NCBI GenBank assembly: GCA_021292165.1
Contig: CM037876.1
Coordinates: forward strand, 113,527,379 to 113,591,378
Origin: Shinisaurus crocodilurus
Taxonomy: Eukaryota > Chordata > Lepidosauria > Squamata > Shinisauridae
Length of the DNA stretch: 64,000 nucleotides
Direction: 5' to 3'
Position 1 is the stretch's first letter, and each line of letters opens with the position of its first letter. The notes beneath the pieces are model-generated. The model made no database searches. It was given only the letters and a program-made list of their open reading frames with translations, and had not been told where the DNA came from. Shown in pieces: positions 1 through 10,095 of the stretch. The position numbers and the translations under genes are program-made.

Positions 1-1045
1 AGGACTTATGTTTTGGATCGTTCTTTGTCTGGTTTCTCTCCCCGGACCTTACCGCCATGGGTGGCCCTATTGGGAGTACATAGCTCTTTCAAGTCCTCAC
101 CGAGGTTGGCCGTTGAGACCCTGTCCAAGTGCCTGGAGGCAGTGGGTGGCTGGATGGGAAGGAACATGTTGAAACTGAATCCCAACAAGACCGAGGTACT
201 TCTGGTGGGAGAGAAGGGGAGGTTTGGGGATGTGGACCTGGTGCTGAATGGGGTACATCTACCCCTGAAGGACCAGGTCTGCAGATTGGGGGTCATTCTA
301 GACTCCCAGCTGTCCATGGAGGCTCAGGTGTCAGCTGTGAGCCAGGCGGCGCTGTACCAACTCCATCTGATACGGCAGCTGCGCCCCTACCTTCCTAATC
401 ACCTGCTCCCATCAGTGCTTCATGTCTTGGTCTCCTCTCGCCTAGACTACTGTAATACGCTCTACGTGAGGTTACCCTGGAAGACGGTTCGGAAGCTTCA
501 GCTGGTACAGAACGCGGCGGCTCACCTGATTAAGGGCAGCCGACAGTGTGATCACATCACGCCAGTGCTTAAGGAGTTGCACTGGCTACCAGTTGCTTGC
601 CAAGCCGAATTCAAGGTGTTGGTTTTGACCTTTAAAACCCTACACGGCTCCGGCCCAGCTTATCTCAAGGAGCACCTCCAGCAACATCAAGTAGGCCACT
701 CAACAAGATCTGCCACGGACAGCCTTCTCCTTATCCCACCAGCCAGAGCAGCCAGGCTGGTGGGGACTAGGAAGAGGGCCTTCTCTGTGGCAGCCCCCAA
801 GTTATGGAACTCCCTCCCTAGTGACCTTCACCATGCCCCCTCCGTGATGAGCTTCCGCCGTGCATTAAAAACATGGATTTCAGGCGGGAATATTGGGCGG
901 GTTAGGATTTTAAAAGAATTTTTTATACTGTTTTAATTATCATGTTTTATTTTATTGTTTTAATTGTACATCGCCCAGGGTGGCTGGGTGACCGGCCAGA
1001 TGGGCGATTAACAAATATAAATAAATAAATAAATAAATAGCTCCT
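1..1045 (+). mobile_element. L2-clade LINE, 3' part, cut by the window edge
   Basis: This is the 3' portion of a non-LTR retrotransposon. It carries the C-terminal half of the reverse-transcriptase ORF (13..936), a short 3' UTR with the phrase CATCGCCCAGGGTGGC, and a terminal (AAAT)n tail at about 1016-1040. Related 3' ends occur at 42325-42695 (minus) and 52755-52905 (plus), so this is a multicopy family. The L2-clade assignment rests on the protein motifs, not on a database search. Confidence 0.85.
13..936 (+). pseudogene. L2-clade ORF2 protein, C-terminal half (5' truncated)
   Basis: A 307-codon frame stays open from the window edge to 936. Codon 1 is TTG, so there is no true start; the frame simply enters from upstream. 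Residues about 50-66 hold NPNKTEVLLVGE, which follows the RT palm in this clade. Further on come SRLDYCNTLYVRLP, LQLVQNAAAHLI, HITPVLKELHWLPV and GTRKRAFSVAAPKLWNSLP, the usual order of the L2-clade C-terminal region. The catalytic YADD motif would lie upstream and is not seen. The protein would reverse-transcribe LINE RNA at a nicked target in the nucleus. An undamaged frame of this length suggests a fairly young copy, although the piece alone cannot act. Confidence 0.8.
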
Positions 1046-1227
1046 GACAGCATTGCTCACAGGGTTCATCAGAACATGCAAGCCCACTTACCACTTCAAG
1101 GTGACGATCCAGCGAGAGGGTGTAAAATGGCTCCATTTCTATCTGGCTGGGACATTTCCAGAAGTTGGTCCATGAGGGCTTTTCTTCTGGCCCACGGCAA
1201 TTATAGGCATCTATTTTGCCATTTGGA

Positions 1228-2270
1228 TCTATTTTGTCCCCCACAATGTTCAACGTCTACATGAGGTGACTCAATGAGGTCACTTGGGGAATTTGAGAAG
1301 TGTCATCGTTATGCTGATGACACTCAACTCTGTTTCTTTTTTTCATCTGATTCAGGTGCAGCCATGGGGGTCCTGAATGTCTCAAATCAGTAATGCCTGA
1401 AATCAGTAGTGGAATCAGTGATGGACAATAAGCTGGAGCTCAGTCCAGACATGTATGAGGTATTGGTGGTGGTGGTGGTGGGTGGTTCACTGGACTGCAA
1501 AGGGGTTCTGCACGCACCCTAAATAATCAGAGCTTGGAATACTGCTAGATCTGGCTTTTTCTCTGAGGGTCCAAGTGGCATCTGTGGCATGAAGCATCAT
1601 CCACTAGCTGGTGCTGGGGCCCCAAATGTGGTCTCTCCTGGACAAAGAAAGCCTGGTCATGGTTATCCACATTTTGGTAAAGTTCCATTTGGATTAAATT
1701 TTGTACATGGGACTGCCTTTGAAGACTGCTTGGAAATTTCAGTTGGTTCAAACATAGCAGCTAGCCTACCTAATGGGACCAGTTGTCAGTTTTATCTTGT
1801 CAGTTTTAGTACACTGACACTTGGTCTGTTTCTGAGCCCAATTCATGGTGCTGGTCTTAACCTTTAATGCCCTAAACAGCTTGACACTTGGGCACCTGAA
1901 GGACCCCCCTCTCCCTCATGAACCTACTCAGGTATCAGGATCTTCCTTAGAGGCCATTCTTTGGGCCCCTCCTCCCATCGGAGGTGAGGCAGGTAGTGAC
2001 TGGGGAGAGAGTTGGGTTATGATGTCATTACAACACCAGGAAATATTTTTATTTGTCCAGGCCTTTTAGATTTTCTGACTTTTTTTTGAATCTCCATTTT
2101 AATGCTGAATGTGCTGCTGTTCTGCTGTTTATATTTTTATTTAATAATTTCATTTGTTTTTATTATTGTGCTTGTTTATTGCTGCTTTAAAAAGTGAAAG
2201 TCACTCTGGGAGTCCCTCGGGGGCTAAAGGTTATTATTAATGATCCTAGACAAATAAATAAAATATTAAT
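1228..2270 (+). mobile_element. Decayed L2-clade LINE, RT palm to 3' UTR
   Basis: Broken reading frames show the L2-clade order. CHRYADDTQLC (RT motif C) lies near 1300, a 'KLELSPD' equivalent of NPDKTEVL follows near 1430, and VLTFNALNSLTLGHLKDPPLP near 1850-1905 matches the C-terminal end. Many stops and frameshifts separate them. The tail ends in (AAAT)n at about 2253-2270. It is much older than the copy just upstream. Confidence 0.7.
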
Positions 2271-3299
2271 CTTTCATTCTGTGTTGCCAAGCTCTTGGAA
2301 AGAGGTCACTAACACTGCCTTTTGTCTAGGACCAAAGTTTATCGCGCATGCCTTGCCTATGTTTTCAAAACAGGGTGGTTGATAACATTGTAGGAATAAT
2401 AATTATTTCAAAAAGCTATTTTTAAAAGGTAGGTGAAGAGTAAAAGTGGCTGAGACCTGGACTGGAAAAAAAAAAGACCCAATAAACCAACAGGTGCTTG
2501 GGAAGGTAAACAACTGGGGAACTGGCTGAGCAGGAAGGCTGGAAACACAGAATTTAAACTGCTTTTTTTCTCCTCCCCCAGCCCTCAAAAACTTCAGCTC
2601 TGTTTTTCTTCTTTATCTGTCTCCAACAGCCACTGACAGCTGACCTTTAAAGCTCCAAAGAGGGGCTCCAGCAGGTGATTTACTAACAGCTGTGCCAGGC
2701 GACAAAATGGAGAAGGTCAAGGGTCACCACGCAATGGATCCAGCCAGTGAATTCAAGAGGATTTAATTAAATAAAGATGCATTGCACTTTTTATTGATGC
2801 GCGTGTGTGTGTGCATACACACACACACACAGGCATGCACGTACATTCTGTTTCTGTCCCCTGCACCTGGACCTTTCTCCTCAGCTACATCTCCCCCCCC
2901 CCCAATTGCCACCACTATACACATACAAACACATCAGTTCCCCACATGCCCCTATGGACAATGCACACTGGAATCTCATGCTTGCAACTGAGCCCTGAAA
3001 TATATTGGAACAGGTGGTGAGTAGTCAATAAACAGATGAGAATAGCAGCTGACAGCACACAACATTCCTTCATGAACCTCAATATCCATGAGGTGCTTTC
3101 TGGTGTGTGTTTTATTTTCCTCTCTGTGTGCAGCAGCCCTTTCTCCTCTGGGAGCTTCTGTTTCTGCACTGTATCTTTCAGTGAATCAAATTAGTTTTTG
3201 GCTCTTTTTCTTTATCATACATTTAACGTTTGAGTGAGGTCATACAAAAGTCTTACTATTCATTGCAGAACCATCAGCACGTTGGTTTTGAACTTCCAA
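2271..3299. other. No gene seen; one microsatellite
   Basis: I see no coding or recognisable repeat body here apart from a short TG/CA microsatellite at 2799-2831 and a C-rich run near 2892. The short open frames across the CA repeat are low-complexity shadows. Confidence 0.5.
2799..2831. repeat. TG/CA microsatellite
   Basis: A short GTGTGTG run passes into a longer ACACAC run, giving a small self-complementary dinucleotide tract. Confidence 0.9.
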
Positions 3300-3922
3300 A
3301 ACTAGAGATGAGGGGACCGAGTCGATGGCCCTCCAAATCTCACCGTTCCACAGTGCGACCAGGGCCTCGGCTGGATCACCAGCTCTATCCACTGGAAATT
3401 CCCCAAGAGCATTCAGAAATCCTTTGGATTCCATCAGTCTCCTGGGGTGGACCATCCGAATGGGCCCCCATCCCTGCAGGAGGGAAGTAATGCCGTGAGT
3501 TCAAACCTCACCAGGAAATGGTCTGACCATGACAATGGGGTTACTTGGACAGCCCCCCCCCATTTCCAGACTACCCATCTCACAGCCTGGAGCAAAGGCC
3601 GAGTCAAGGGTATGCCCCGCTTCATGTGTTGAGCCAATGACAAACTGAGACAGCCCCATGGATGTCATGGAGGCCATGAAGTCCCAAGCTGGGGCTCCAG
3701 AGGCAGCCTCAGCATGGACATTAAAGTTCTTCCAACACCACACCCAAGACCACTTCTGCCAGCTCGGTCAGGGAGGATGCTGGGCAGCATGGCGGGCCAC
3801 ACACTAGCAGCATCCCCAGTCTGTCTCTGTGGCCCAACACCAAGTGCAGCCCCTCAAGGCCAGCTCCAAGGTGGAGTGGCTTCCTGGCGATAGAGATGGA
3901 ACTTTTGTGAATCACGGCAACT

Positions 3923-3967
<45 letters not shown>

Positions 3968-4480
3968 GGCCCTCCAGCCTATGCTGGTGCTGCACCGAGT
4001 TCCCAGGTGGGCAGAGCTGAGTCAGATCTGGTCCACCCAGCTCACCCACCCAAGTCTAAGTAATACACGCCAGATCAGCCTTCTCATCCACGATTAAATC
4101 ATGAATGTGTGTGGTCTTATTGCGGACCGATCTGGCATTAAATAGCAGCAGCACAAGACAGGAGGGCTCAGTGGATGAGCTACCAGATACGTGAGAGCCA
4201 GAGGAGGGGGTAGAAGGGGAGCAGTGGATGAACATCAGTAGCCCATTCTACTCTGACATCCCGATCCCCTCCTCCTGCCATATCTCCTTCTGCCCCAAAT
4301 CACTGCAATGGTGGCACCACCTCCATGGGTCCCTGCGTCAGGGTCCTCCCTGCACCTCCCACCACACCAATACTTATCGCACACTCTCAGTACTCATCCA
4401 CAACACAAACAAATCCACAGTCTCTCAAATCCTCATGTACACTATCATCATCCACTCATACACAATCAACCCAGCACAAT
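3300..4480 (-). mobile_element. L2-clade LINE fragment, endonuclease region
   Basis: Read on the minus strand, overlapping broken frames give the apurinic-type endonuclease domain in order. First comes PPCCPASSLTELAEVV (about 3800-3770), then FNVHAEAASG (GDFN/H-type motif), then THEAGHTLDSAF, and finally PLSWSDHFLVRFELTALL with the catalytic SDH near 3530. The endonuclease would nick target DNA to prime reverse transcription. Several frameshifts separate the pieces, and a (CA)n tract has expanded inside the fragment at 3924-3966. The RT part is absent, so this is a 5' piece left after rearrangement. Confidence 0.75.
3924..3966. repeat. (CA)n microsatellite
   Basis: About 21 uninterrupted CA units lie within the antisense LINE endonuclease fragment. 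Confidence 0.95.
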
Positions 4481-4683
4481 AACAACAACAAAATATAAAA
4501 ATAAGCAGCAACACAAACACATGCACAGGCATCCAAAACAAAGAGGGAGAGGTGAAGAGAGAGAAAAGAGGTGCACTATTGACCCTTGTGGCACCCCAAA
4601 GGGCAACCCAAAGGGGCACTCCCCCTTTGGGGACACCCCTGCCAGGGCGGCCCACCACCCCACAGTGGGCCAGCTTACATGCC

Positions 4684-4957
4684 CCAGGAGGCTGCTGGAT
4701 TCCTAGGGCCAGGTGTTTCCAACTGCCCTAATGATGCTCTGCTGCAGCCAGGGAAGATTACTAGAAGTGGGGGGGCAGCTAAAAGCCAGATCTTAAAGTG
4801 GCAAGGCAGTCCTCTTCCCCCAAACTCCAGAATCTCCTGGCAGGGTGTCCAGGCTAGAGTCTGACTCCAGCCCTGCAGCAGGCCGGCTTATACATATATC
4901 CCAGGAAGCTGCTGGATTCCTAGGGTCAAGTGTTTCCAACTGCCCTGATGATGTTCT
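4684..4957 (+). repeat. Direct duplication, two ~59-bp units about 215 bp apart
   Basis: Positions 4684-4743 and 4899-4957 share CTGCTGGATTCCTAGGG and TGTTTCCAACTGCCCT in the same order, with a few differences. The intervening sequence is unrelated. This is a local duplication inside unclassified repetitive DNA. Confidence 0.7.
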
Positions 4958-5010
4958 AAGGCAAGCTTGAAAACAGGCCCCCTTTTTTTCTTTTTCTTTT
5001 TTTTTTAAGA

Positions 5011-5110
5011 TAAAGGCCTCCCCGATGAAGGGTATCACTTGAAATGTGCTATGTTTCCAGTTGTTTCAATAAATATTCCATTTTGTACCTATAAATTCTA
5101 TTCTTTTGGA
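5011..5110 (+). ncRNA. Possible degenerate hammerhead ribozyme, Penelope-like remnant
   Basis: At 5022-5044 the sequence reads CCGATGA, a short stem-loop candidate (AGGG...CACT), then GAAA. This resembles the hammerhead core CUGAUGA-stem II-GAAA with a U-to-C change and a damaged stem. AATAAATATTCC follows. Hammerhead motifs are known from Penelope-like retroelements, and this looks like an old 3' remnant of one. Activity is unlikely and the family call is inference. Confidence 0.35.
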
Positions 5111-5440
5111 TCTCCAAGTATTATGATTACTAAAATGTAAAGTAATCAGAACAGAAGTGCATGAGTTGGTAAGATATGAGCACTTGGGCCAGGAGCCACA
5201 GTTGAGCTGCAATTCAGGAAGCCGCCATTTCAAATCTTGCCACTGCCATAAACACACTAGGAGACCTTCGGCAGGCTACTCCCTCAGCCTCAGTCCATAT
5301 CTGCGATATGGGGGATCATAACACTACCTTACCTTGCACATGAAGCACACGGAACCCTTGAAAGTACAATACAATAACAACAAGCACTGTGCTGCAGTTT
5401 TCGATCTATTTATTTTTGACCATTCGTTGGGGAGGAGGGG
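5110..5440. other. No feature recognised
   Basis: AT-rich unique-looking sequence with no open frame of interest and no repeat I recognise. Confidence 0.4.
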
Positions 5441-6150
5441 TAAAAAGAAATTTCACCTGAAAATTGTGGGAAGGGGTGAGAAGTTTGGAGAGATGTCTCA
5501 GGGTGCAGGGCTTCAGTGCTTACCTTACTATAAGGAGGTGGGGGTGCTCTTTCTTCTACCACAGTGTTCTCCAACCTTGGGTCCTCAGATGTTTTTGGCC
5601 TACAACTCCCAGCATGCCCCAGCCAGCATAGCTGGCTGGGGCATGCTGGGAGTTGTAGGCCAAAAGCATCTGGGGACCCAAGGTTGGTGAACACTGTCTA
5701 CCACCTTCACCCCCATTCTGTGCTTGAAGCCTCTCCAGCAAGCTTCTTGGAAAGGCTCCTAGAGGGCTTAGCCAGTTCTTCTTCCCTTGGGGCTTCCTTG
5801 TGCTGCTGCCTGCTGAGTGCCTGAAAGCTGATTGATTTCTCCTTCTCCTTGTTTAAAAGGACTTTTAATAACAACAAAGCAAAACCGAAAATGCCTCTCT
5901 CAGCCCCAACGGAGGAAATGCTGGTGAAGTCTTCTAGGGGGCTGTCCAAGAAGCTCCAGCAGCTGGAAGGCAGCAAGCGCAGAACACGGCAGGATGGTAG
6001 AAGAAAGAGCACCTCACTACCACCTCCTTACAGTAAGGTAAACACTGAAGCCCTGCACCCTGAGACATTTCCCCAAACTTCTCAATGTTCCCTGAGCATT
6101 GCAACTTTCATTCCAATGAAAGAGGCAGAAAAACAACTGCCTCTTCCGCA
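5440..6150. repeat. Large imperfect foldback (giant hairpin)
   Basis: The left arm and the reverse complement of the right arm align over several hundred bases. Positions 5478-5561 match 5993-6083 inverted: both hold GAAGCCCTGCACCCTGAGAC and AGAAGAAAGAGCACC when read the same way. Positions 5700-5800 match 5900-5995 inverted with more divergence. The centre is near 5855, around TTTAAAAGGACTTTTAATAA. A micro-MITE (5562-5696) sits in the left arm only. The arms may be two opposed copies of one repeat or a foldback transposon. I see no transposase. Confidence 0.65.
5562..5696. mobile_element. Micro-MITE (hAT-like foldback), copy 1
   Basis: The element begins CAGTGTTCTCCAACC and ends in its complement, and nearly the whole 135 bp folds into a single hairpin around AGCATAGCTGGCT. 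TCTACCA(C) is duplicated on both sides, about 8 bp as expected for hAT transposition. It lies inside the left arm of the large foldback, so it inserted after that structure formed. Confidence 0.8.
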
Positions 6151-6189
6151 GGAAAATGAAGAAGTTGTGAAAGGGTAAGTGGGGTTTCT

Positions 6190-6300
6190 GAACAGCAACG
6201 AGAACAATAATAACAACAACAACAATAATACATTATTAGCAATAATAATACATTATAATACATCATCATCTTTCATCATTCATTAGCCAAGGATGCTTTG
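6190..6300. repeat. AAT/AAC-rich simple sequence
   Basis: Imperfect AAC and AAT trinucleotide runs lead up to the LTR element that begins at 6304. Confidence 0.7.
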
Positions 6301-6303
6301 GGC

Positions 6304-6767
6304 TGTTGTGGAAAAATTGATCTACTGCGTTGTGTTTTTAAGAGGTTCTTAGAGAGGAAAGTTTATTAGTGAATTCACGGATGGCATCTGAGCACAGTCA
6401 GGAATGCCAACAAGAACACAAGGGAGACACTTCCATTTATACTGAATAATATCATGTAGAGGTCAGGTGACAATTGAGTCAGTACAGGAAACTGAGAGAC
6501 AATTCAAAAGGAGACATTTAAACAAAAACAAAAGATCAGGTATTGCCCATCTTCCAGCCATCATGCTAATCAGTAGTCTTTCCCAAGGTGATAATCCCAA
6601 GGTGATACTGGCTCACAGTACTTTTAGCATAAGCAGGAAAGAGGGTTAGGCAAATCAATAGATGGGTGATTTGCCCTCAGGGTTGTAATCTACAGAAGGT
6701 CAAGGAAAAGGTCTGACTTCCAGGCCTTTCTGTTTAAACTAAAGCCTGGACAAATTTTACTTCTACA
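6304..6767 (-). repeat. 3' LTR of the short ERV-like element
   Basis: The LTR starts TG and ends CA. On the minus strand it holds a TATA-like AGTATAAATGG (about 6434-6444) and an AATAAA signal (about 6361-6366), in proper order. The phrase ATCACCTTGGG occurs twice in tandem inside it. It differs from the right LTR at 6573 (G here, A at 9676). Confidence 0.92.
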
Positions 6768-6782
6768 TTCCCCCATTTTGTG
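6768..6782 (-). promoter_or_regulatory. Polypurine tract
   Basis: On the minus strand the sequence just upstream of the 3' LTR reads AAAATGGGGGAA. A purine run in this place would prime plus-strand synthesis and fixes the element's orientation. Confidence 0.75.
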
Positions 6783-7402
6783 CTTTTATAGCACAACTAA
6801 CACTTGTAACTGTTATATTCAGCATCTAAAGCTTCTTTTACCTTTTCTCTCTCTTGATCAATCCTTTTAAGCATCAATTTTTTTTTCTGAGTCAATACCT
6901 TGTTGGTTTGCCTTTGGCAAAAAACCAACTAAGCATGGATTATGTTAAAGAGGGGAGGGGTGAAATTCAGGAAAGCCCACTCTAACAAAACTGGGCACTA
7001 AAACTTAAAGGCAAAACTTGAATGCAGCCACAAACACTCATGAGTGTTGCTGCCATTTTAAAAAATATTTTATTTAATTTTGCTAGCGGCTATAACAAAT
7101 CATTTTTCTTTTCATTTTGGGACTTCTCGCCTCTAGTTCAGATCTGAGGAAGTGTGTGCTTTGGTTAGGAGCACACTCTCTTTCTTCACTAAACACAGGA
7201 CTGGTGGAGACTCCAAAAGGCACCAAAACTTTGCTTATGCTCAGGAACTCTTTGCACAAAAAACTCACAAATGTTTTTGTTATTGTTGTTGTTTTTCTTT
7301 AACACAACACAGGGTTCTTTGAGTACTTCTTGGCATTCTTAGATCTTGTGTTTGGCTTCTAATCTATTAGGAATGTGGCAACTGGGCAAGCAGGCAGGGG
7401 TT

Positions 7403-7925
7403 TTACTTTAAAGGGACAGATGCACTCACTGACTTTTTTCTTCTTCTTTTGCCTCTCTTTAGATCTAGTTGTTGGATTTGCAAGCTAATCAACTTATACA
7501 TTCTTTCCCCCCCCCCCTTCTTATTTAGGATGTCCATGCAGTGGTTGGCATAATTGGTTAAATCTGCCAGGTTTGCAGTTTGCCATCCTACACATACTGT
7601 CTTCAGCTGCTCTCCTACTTTAGGTAACAGTCCTGCAACAAATGCTTTCTTGATAGTATGAGGGGCATTCTTTCTTGGCATCTCTTATTATTTTCAAAAA
7701 TCTCAAAAATACTTCTTTTATTTACAGGTATTAATCTTGATCTAGTCAGTTTTAGGTTTCACTACTGTAGTAAGGGCATCTCTAGAATATTTCATTGCTG
7801 AAGCCTTCAATTTGTAGAACATTTAACTTCTTTGCTTTGACTCTGATTTCTCATAGAAGTGCATCAAGTAATTTTATTTGCATCTCTATCAATTTAACAG
7901 GATCATTAAACTTTGGATCAGTTAC
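7403..7925 (-). pseudogene. Decayed retroviral gag-like stretch
   Basis: The clearest part is a 92-codon frame (7681-7403) with FVAGLLPKVGEQLK and VGWQTANLADLTNYANHC. This resembles the C-terminal half of a retroviral capsid domain, where an F..GL.P...Q pattern is followed by a conserved W and an L..L...A helix. Upstream (7925-7690) another frame gives DPKFNDPVKLIEMQ but is broken by at least two stops. Basic residues near the end (KRGKRRRKK) could be a nucleocapsid remnant; no zinc knuckle is visible. It cannot make a working Gag. No pol or env follows before the polypurine tract. Confidence 0.55.
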
Positions 7926-8769
7926 TGGCCATTTCTTTTTTTTTTTCCTTTCTTTCTTTCTTAAGACTACTGTTGGCAGAACAAGTCTTAACAGTCTCAA
8001 ATTCTTCCTTGAATTTGACTGGTTCTTCTCACATGTTAGGAAATTATTTTACTATATTCCTTAAATCTCTTGGTGTCTATGGGTCATGGACAGCCATAGA
8101 GTCTTATCTCTTGCAGGTACCTCTTAGTTAGTGGAGCCAGGGTGACTGACCCATAATTTGGGGTGACTAACAGTCTTTGAGAAGGAACAGAGCCAGGCAA
8201 GGTGGTTGCTTCTGGGTTCTTAATTTTTCTGGGCATCTAGTTCCTTCTGTTAACTGCTCTTTCTGGCTAGGCAGAGGTGGGTTAGGGTGAAGGAGTGGCC
8301 ACTGGGGTAGTTTCAGCATCATCATGCGAAAACCTTCTACTTTCCCATTGAGTCTGAGGTACCTTACTTCCTCATGACTCGAGCGCTCCCCTTAAGTGCA
8401 CTATCCTGTCCAAGTCAAACTTTCCTCCCAGTGGGAACTGTTTACTAGGATCATCCTTTGTCATGACATTCCATTTCTCGAGAAATTTACACACCTACCT
8501 ATGGCCATAAGGTGTGTACCTACAACATGCTAGCATTCCCTTGGGGGGGATCTCCTTTGATCTTGCACCCCCTATTCCTCACACTCATACAGGACACTCA
8601 TCCAGGGCAAACTTATTGAGGGATGTTCCTCATTTGAGTCTCAGACAGCGGCTCAACACCTTGATCGGCTCACTCAGTCTTTCAACTGCGGCACAATCCC
8701 TTTTTGTCGGCTCAGTCAGTCTTATGACTTCAAATGGGACTCATGAGTCTTGGAAACAGGAAAAGGGAT

Positions 8770-9160
8770 TTACTTGCTCTACTGGGACACAGGGTTCCAC
8801 TACATACTGGTTTAGTATGTGGTTTAAGTCCTGGTCCTGATCAGCAGATTCATGAACAGTCACACGTCACTGGGTCACGAGGTTCCACTGAGCCCACTTG
8901 CTTTTGAAACACTGCCGATCATTGGGTTTCCCCTCACGAACAGGTTCAGGGCATCTTGACTCAGCTTAAGTCTCAGACCTGGTCAGCAACTTATACATAC
9001 TCATCCGTGAGATTTTTAGGAAGATGTGCCTTTTCCACACAGTAAAACCATGGGTACTGGGCAAATTGGGAAAAGGGAAAAGGGTCTGTCTGTTGGGGCA
9101 CGAGGTTCAGCTTTCGCCTAGTCCCAGCCCTGGTCAACAGCTCATAAATCTAGCAATCAT
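8770..9160 (-). repeat. Degenerate ~150-bp repeats in the ERV leader
   Basis: Between the primer site and the gag remnant, the plus strand shows three spaced echoes. GGGACACAGGGTTCCA, GGGTCACGAGGTTCCA and GGGGCACGAGGTTCAG are each followed by a CTGGTC...CAGC...TCAT motif near 8830, 8978 and 9130. The leader region seems to have grown by tandem duplication. Confidence 0.5.
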
Positions 9161-9384
9161 ACTTTCACAGACATGCATACAATCCTATAGGAAATTTCTT
9201 TCGTCTCTAAAACCTCATGGACTCAAAGTTCAGATCGCATTGGAGGGAAAGGATAGTCTGCTAGAAACAGAAGGACACACACCAAAAACCCAAAAGAGAT
9301 TTCAAAAGGTCTCTTACCTGGGTTTTGGCGCCTGGGAGTTTAGTGCTGTTTCCCTGTTTCAGGCAGGTCCAGTCCCTTGAAGCG

Positions 9385-9402
9385 ATCCGAGTCACGGCAC
9401 CA
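9385..9402 (-). promoter_or_regulatory. Primer binding site, tRNA-His type
   Basis: The plus strand reads ATCCGAGTCACGGCACCA, which matches the 3' end of vertebrate tRNA-His including CCA as I know it. The site therefore pairs with that tRNA on the minus-strand genome. It lies 4 bp inside the 5' LTR. Confidence 0.88.
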
Positions 9403-9406
9403 AGAT

Positions 9407-9870
9407 TGTTGTGGAAAAATTGATCTACTGCGTTGTGTTTTTAAGAGGTTCTTAGAGAGGAAAGTTTATTAGTGAATTCACGGATGGCATCTGAGCACAG
9501 TCAGGAATGCCAACAAGAACACAAGGGAGACACTTCCATTTATACTGAATAATATCATGTAGAGGTCAGGTGACAATTGAGTCAGTACAGGAAACTGAGA
9601 GACAATTCAAAAGGAGACATTTAAACAAAAACAAAAGATCAGGTATTGCCCATCTTCCAGCCATCATGCTAATCAATAGTCTTTCCCAAGGTGATAATCC
9701 CAAGGTGATACTGGCTCACAGTACTTTTAGCATAAGCAGGAAAGAGGGTTAGGCAAATCAATAGATGGGTGATTTGCCCTCAGGGTTGTAATCTACAGAA
9801 GGTCAAGGAAAAGGTCTGACTTCCAGGCCTTTCTGTTTAAACTAAAGCCTGGACAAATTTTACTTCTACA
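9407..9870 (-). repeat. 5' LTR of the short ERV-like element
   Basis: This is a second copy of the 464-bp LTR, identical by eye except at 9676. The TG...CA ends, TATA-like box and AATAAA signal are conserved. It would drive minus-strand transcription through the element. Confidence 0.92.
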
Positions 9871-9899
9871 GGGCTCTGCCATATGACAAGCTGTTTTCA

Positions 9900-10095
9900 A
9901 AAGCCAACCAAGAGTCCCATGGCACCTGAAACTGAAAGACTAATGTGCTACATTTACTGTGGCGTATTCTTTTGTGAGTTGGAGCCAACTGTTACTCTGG
10001 TCCCCCAAATGCTTATGCCACAATAAATGTGCTAGTGCTTAAGGTGCCACAGGACCCTTTTTTTGTTTCTGCTGCAACAGACTACCATGCCTGCC
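9900..10095 (+). repeat. Sauropsid-type interspersed repeat, Penelope-like 3' end?
   Basis: The stretch ends with GCTTAAGGTGCCACAGGAC, then GCTGCAACAGACTACCATG. I recognise this as the end of a very common reptile repeat. Fresher copies of that repeat, as I recall them, carry a CTGATGA...GAAA hammerhead core upstream of AATAAAT. Here the core position (about 9985-10015) is too eroded to fold. Classification is tentative. Confidence 0.45.

Larger units (their letters stand above)
6304..9870 (-). mobile_element. Short LTR retroelement, class I ERV-like, gag remnant only
   Basis: Two direct 464-bp LTRs (6304-6767 and 9407-9870) flank about 2.6 kb. The 4-bp target GGGC is duplicated at 6300-6303 and 9871-9874. 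Orientation is minus: the primer binding site lies just inside the right LTR and the polypurine tract just inside the left. The primer site matches the 3' end of tRNA-His. A 4-bp duplication with tRNA-His priming fits class I (gammaretrovirus-like) ERVs. The interior holds a decayed gag-like stretch and no recognisable pro, pol or env. The LTRs differ by one base, so integration looks recent even though the interior is non-coding. It was probably mobilised in trans. Confidence 0.9.

Noticed and set aside
6467..9752. Two nearly identical 60-codon frames at 6467 and 9570 as a duplicated small gene
   Set aside because: They are the same place in the two LTRs, on the strand opposite to the element.
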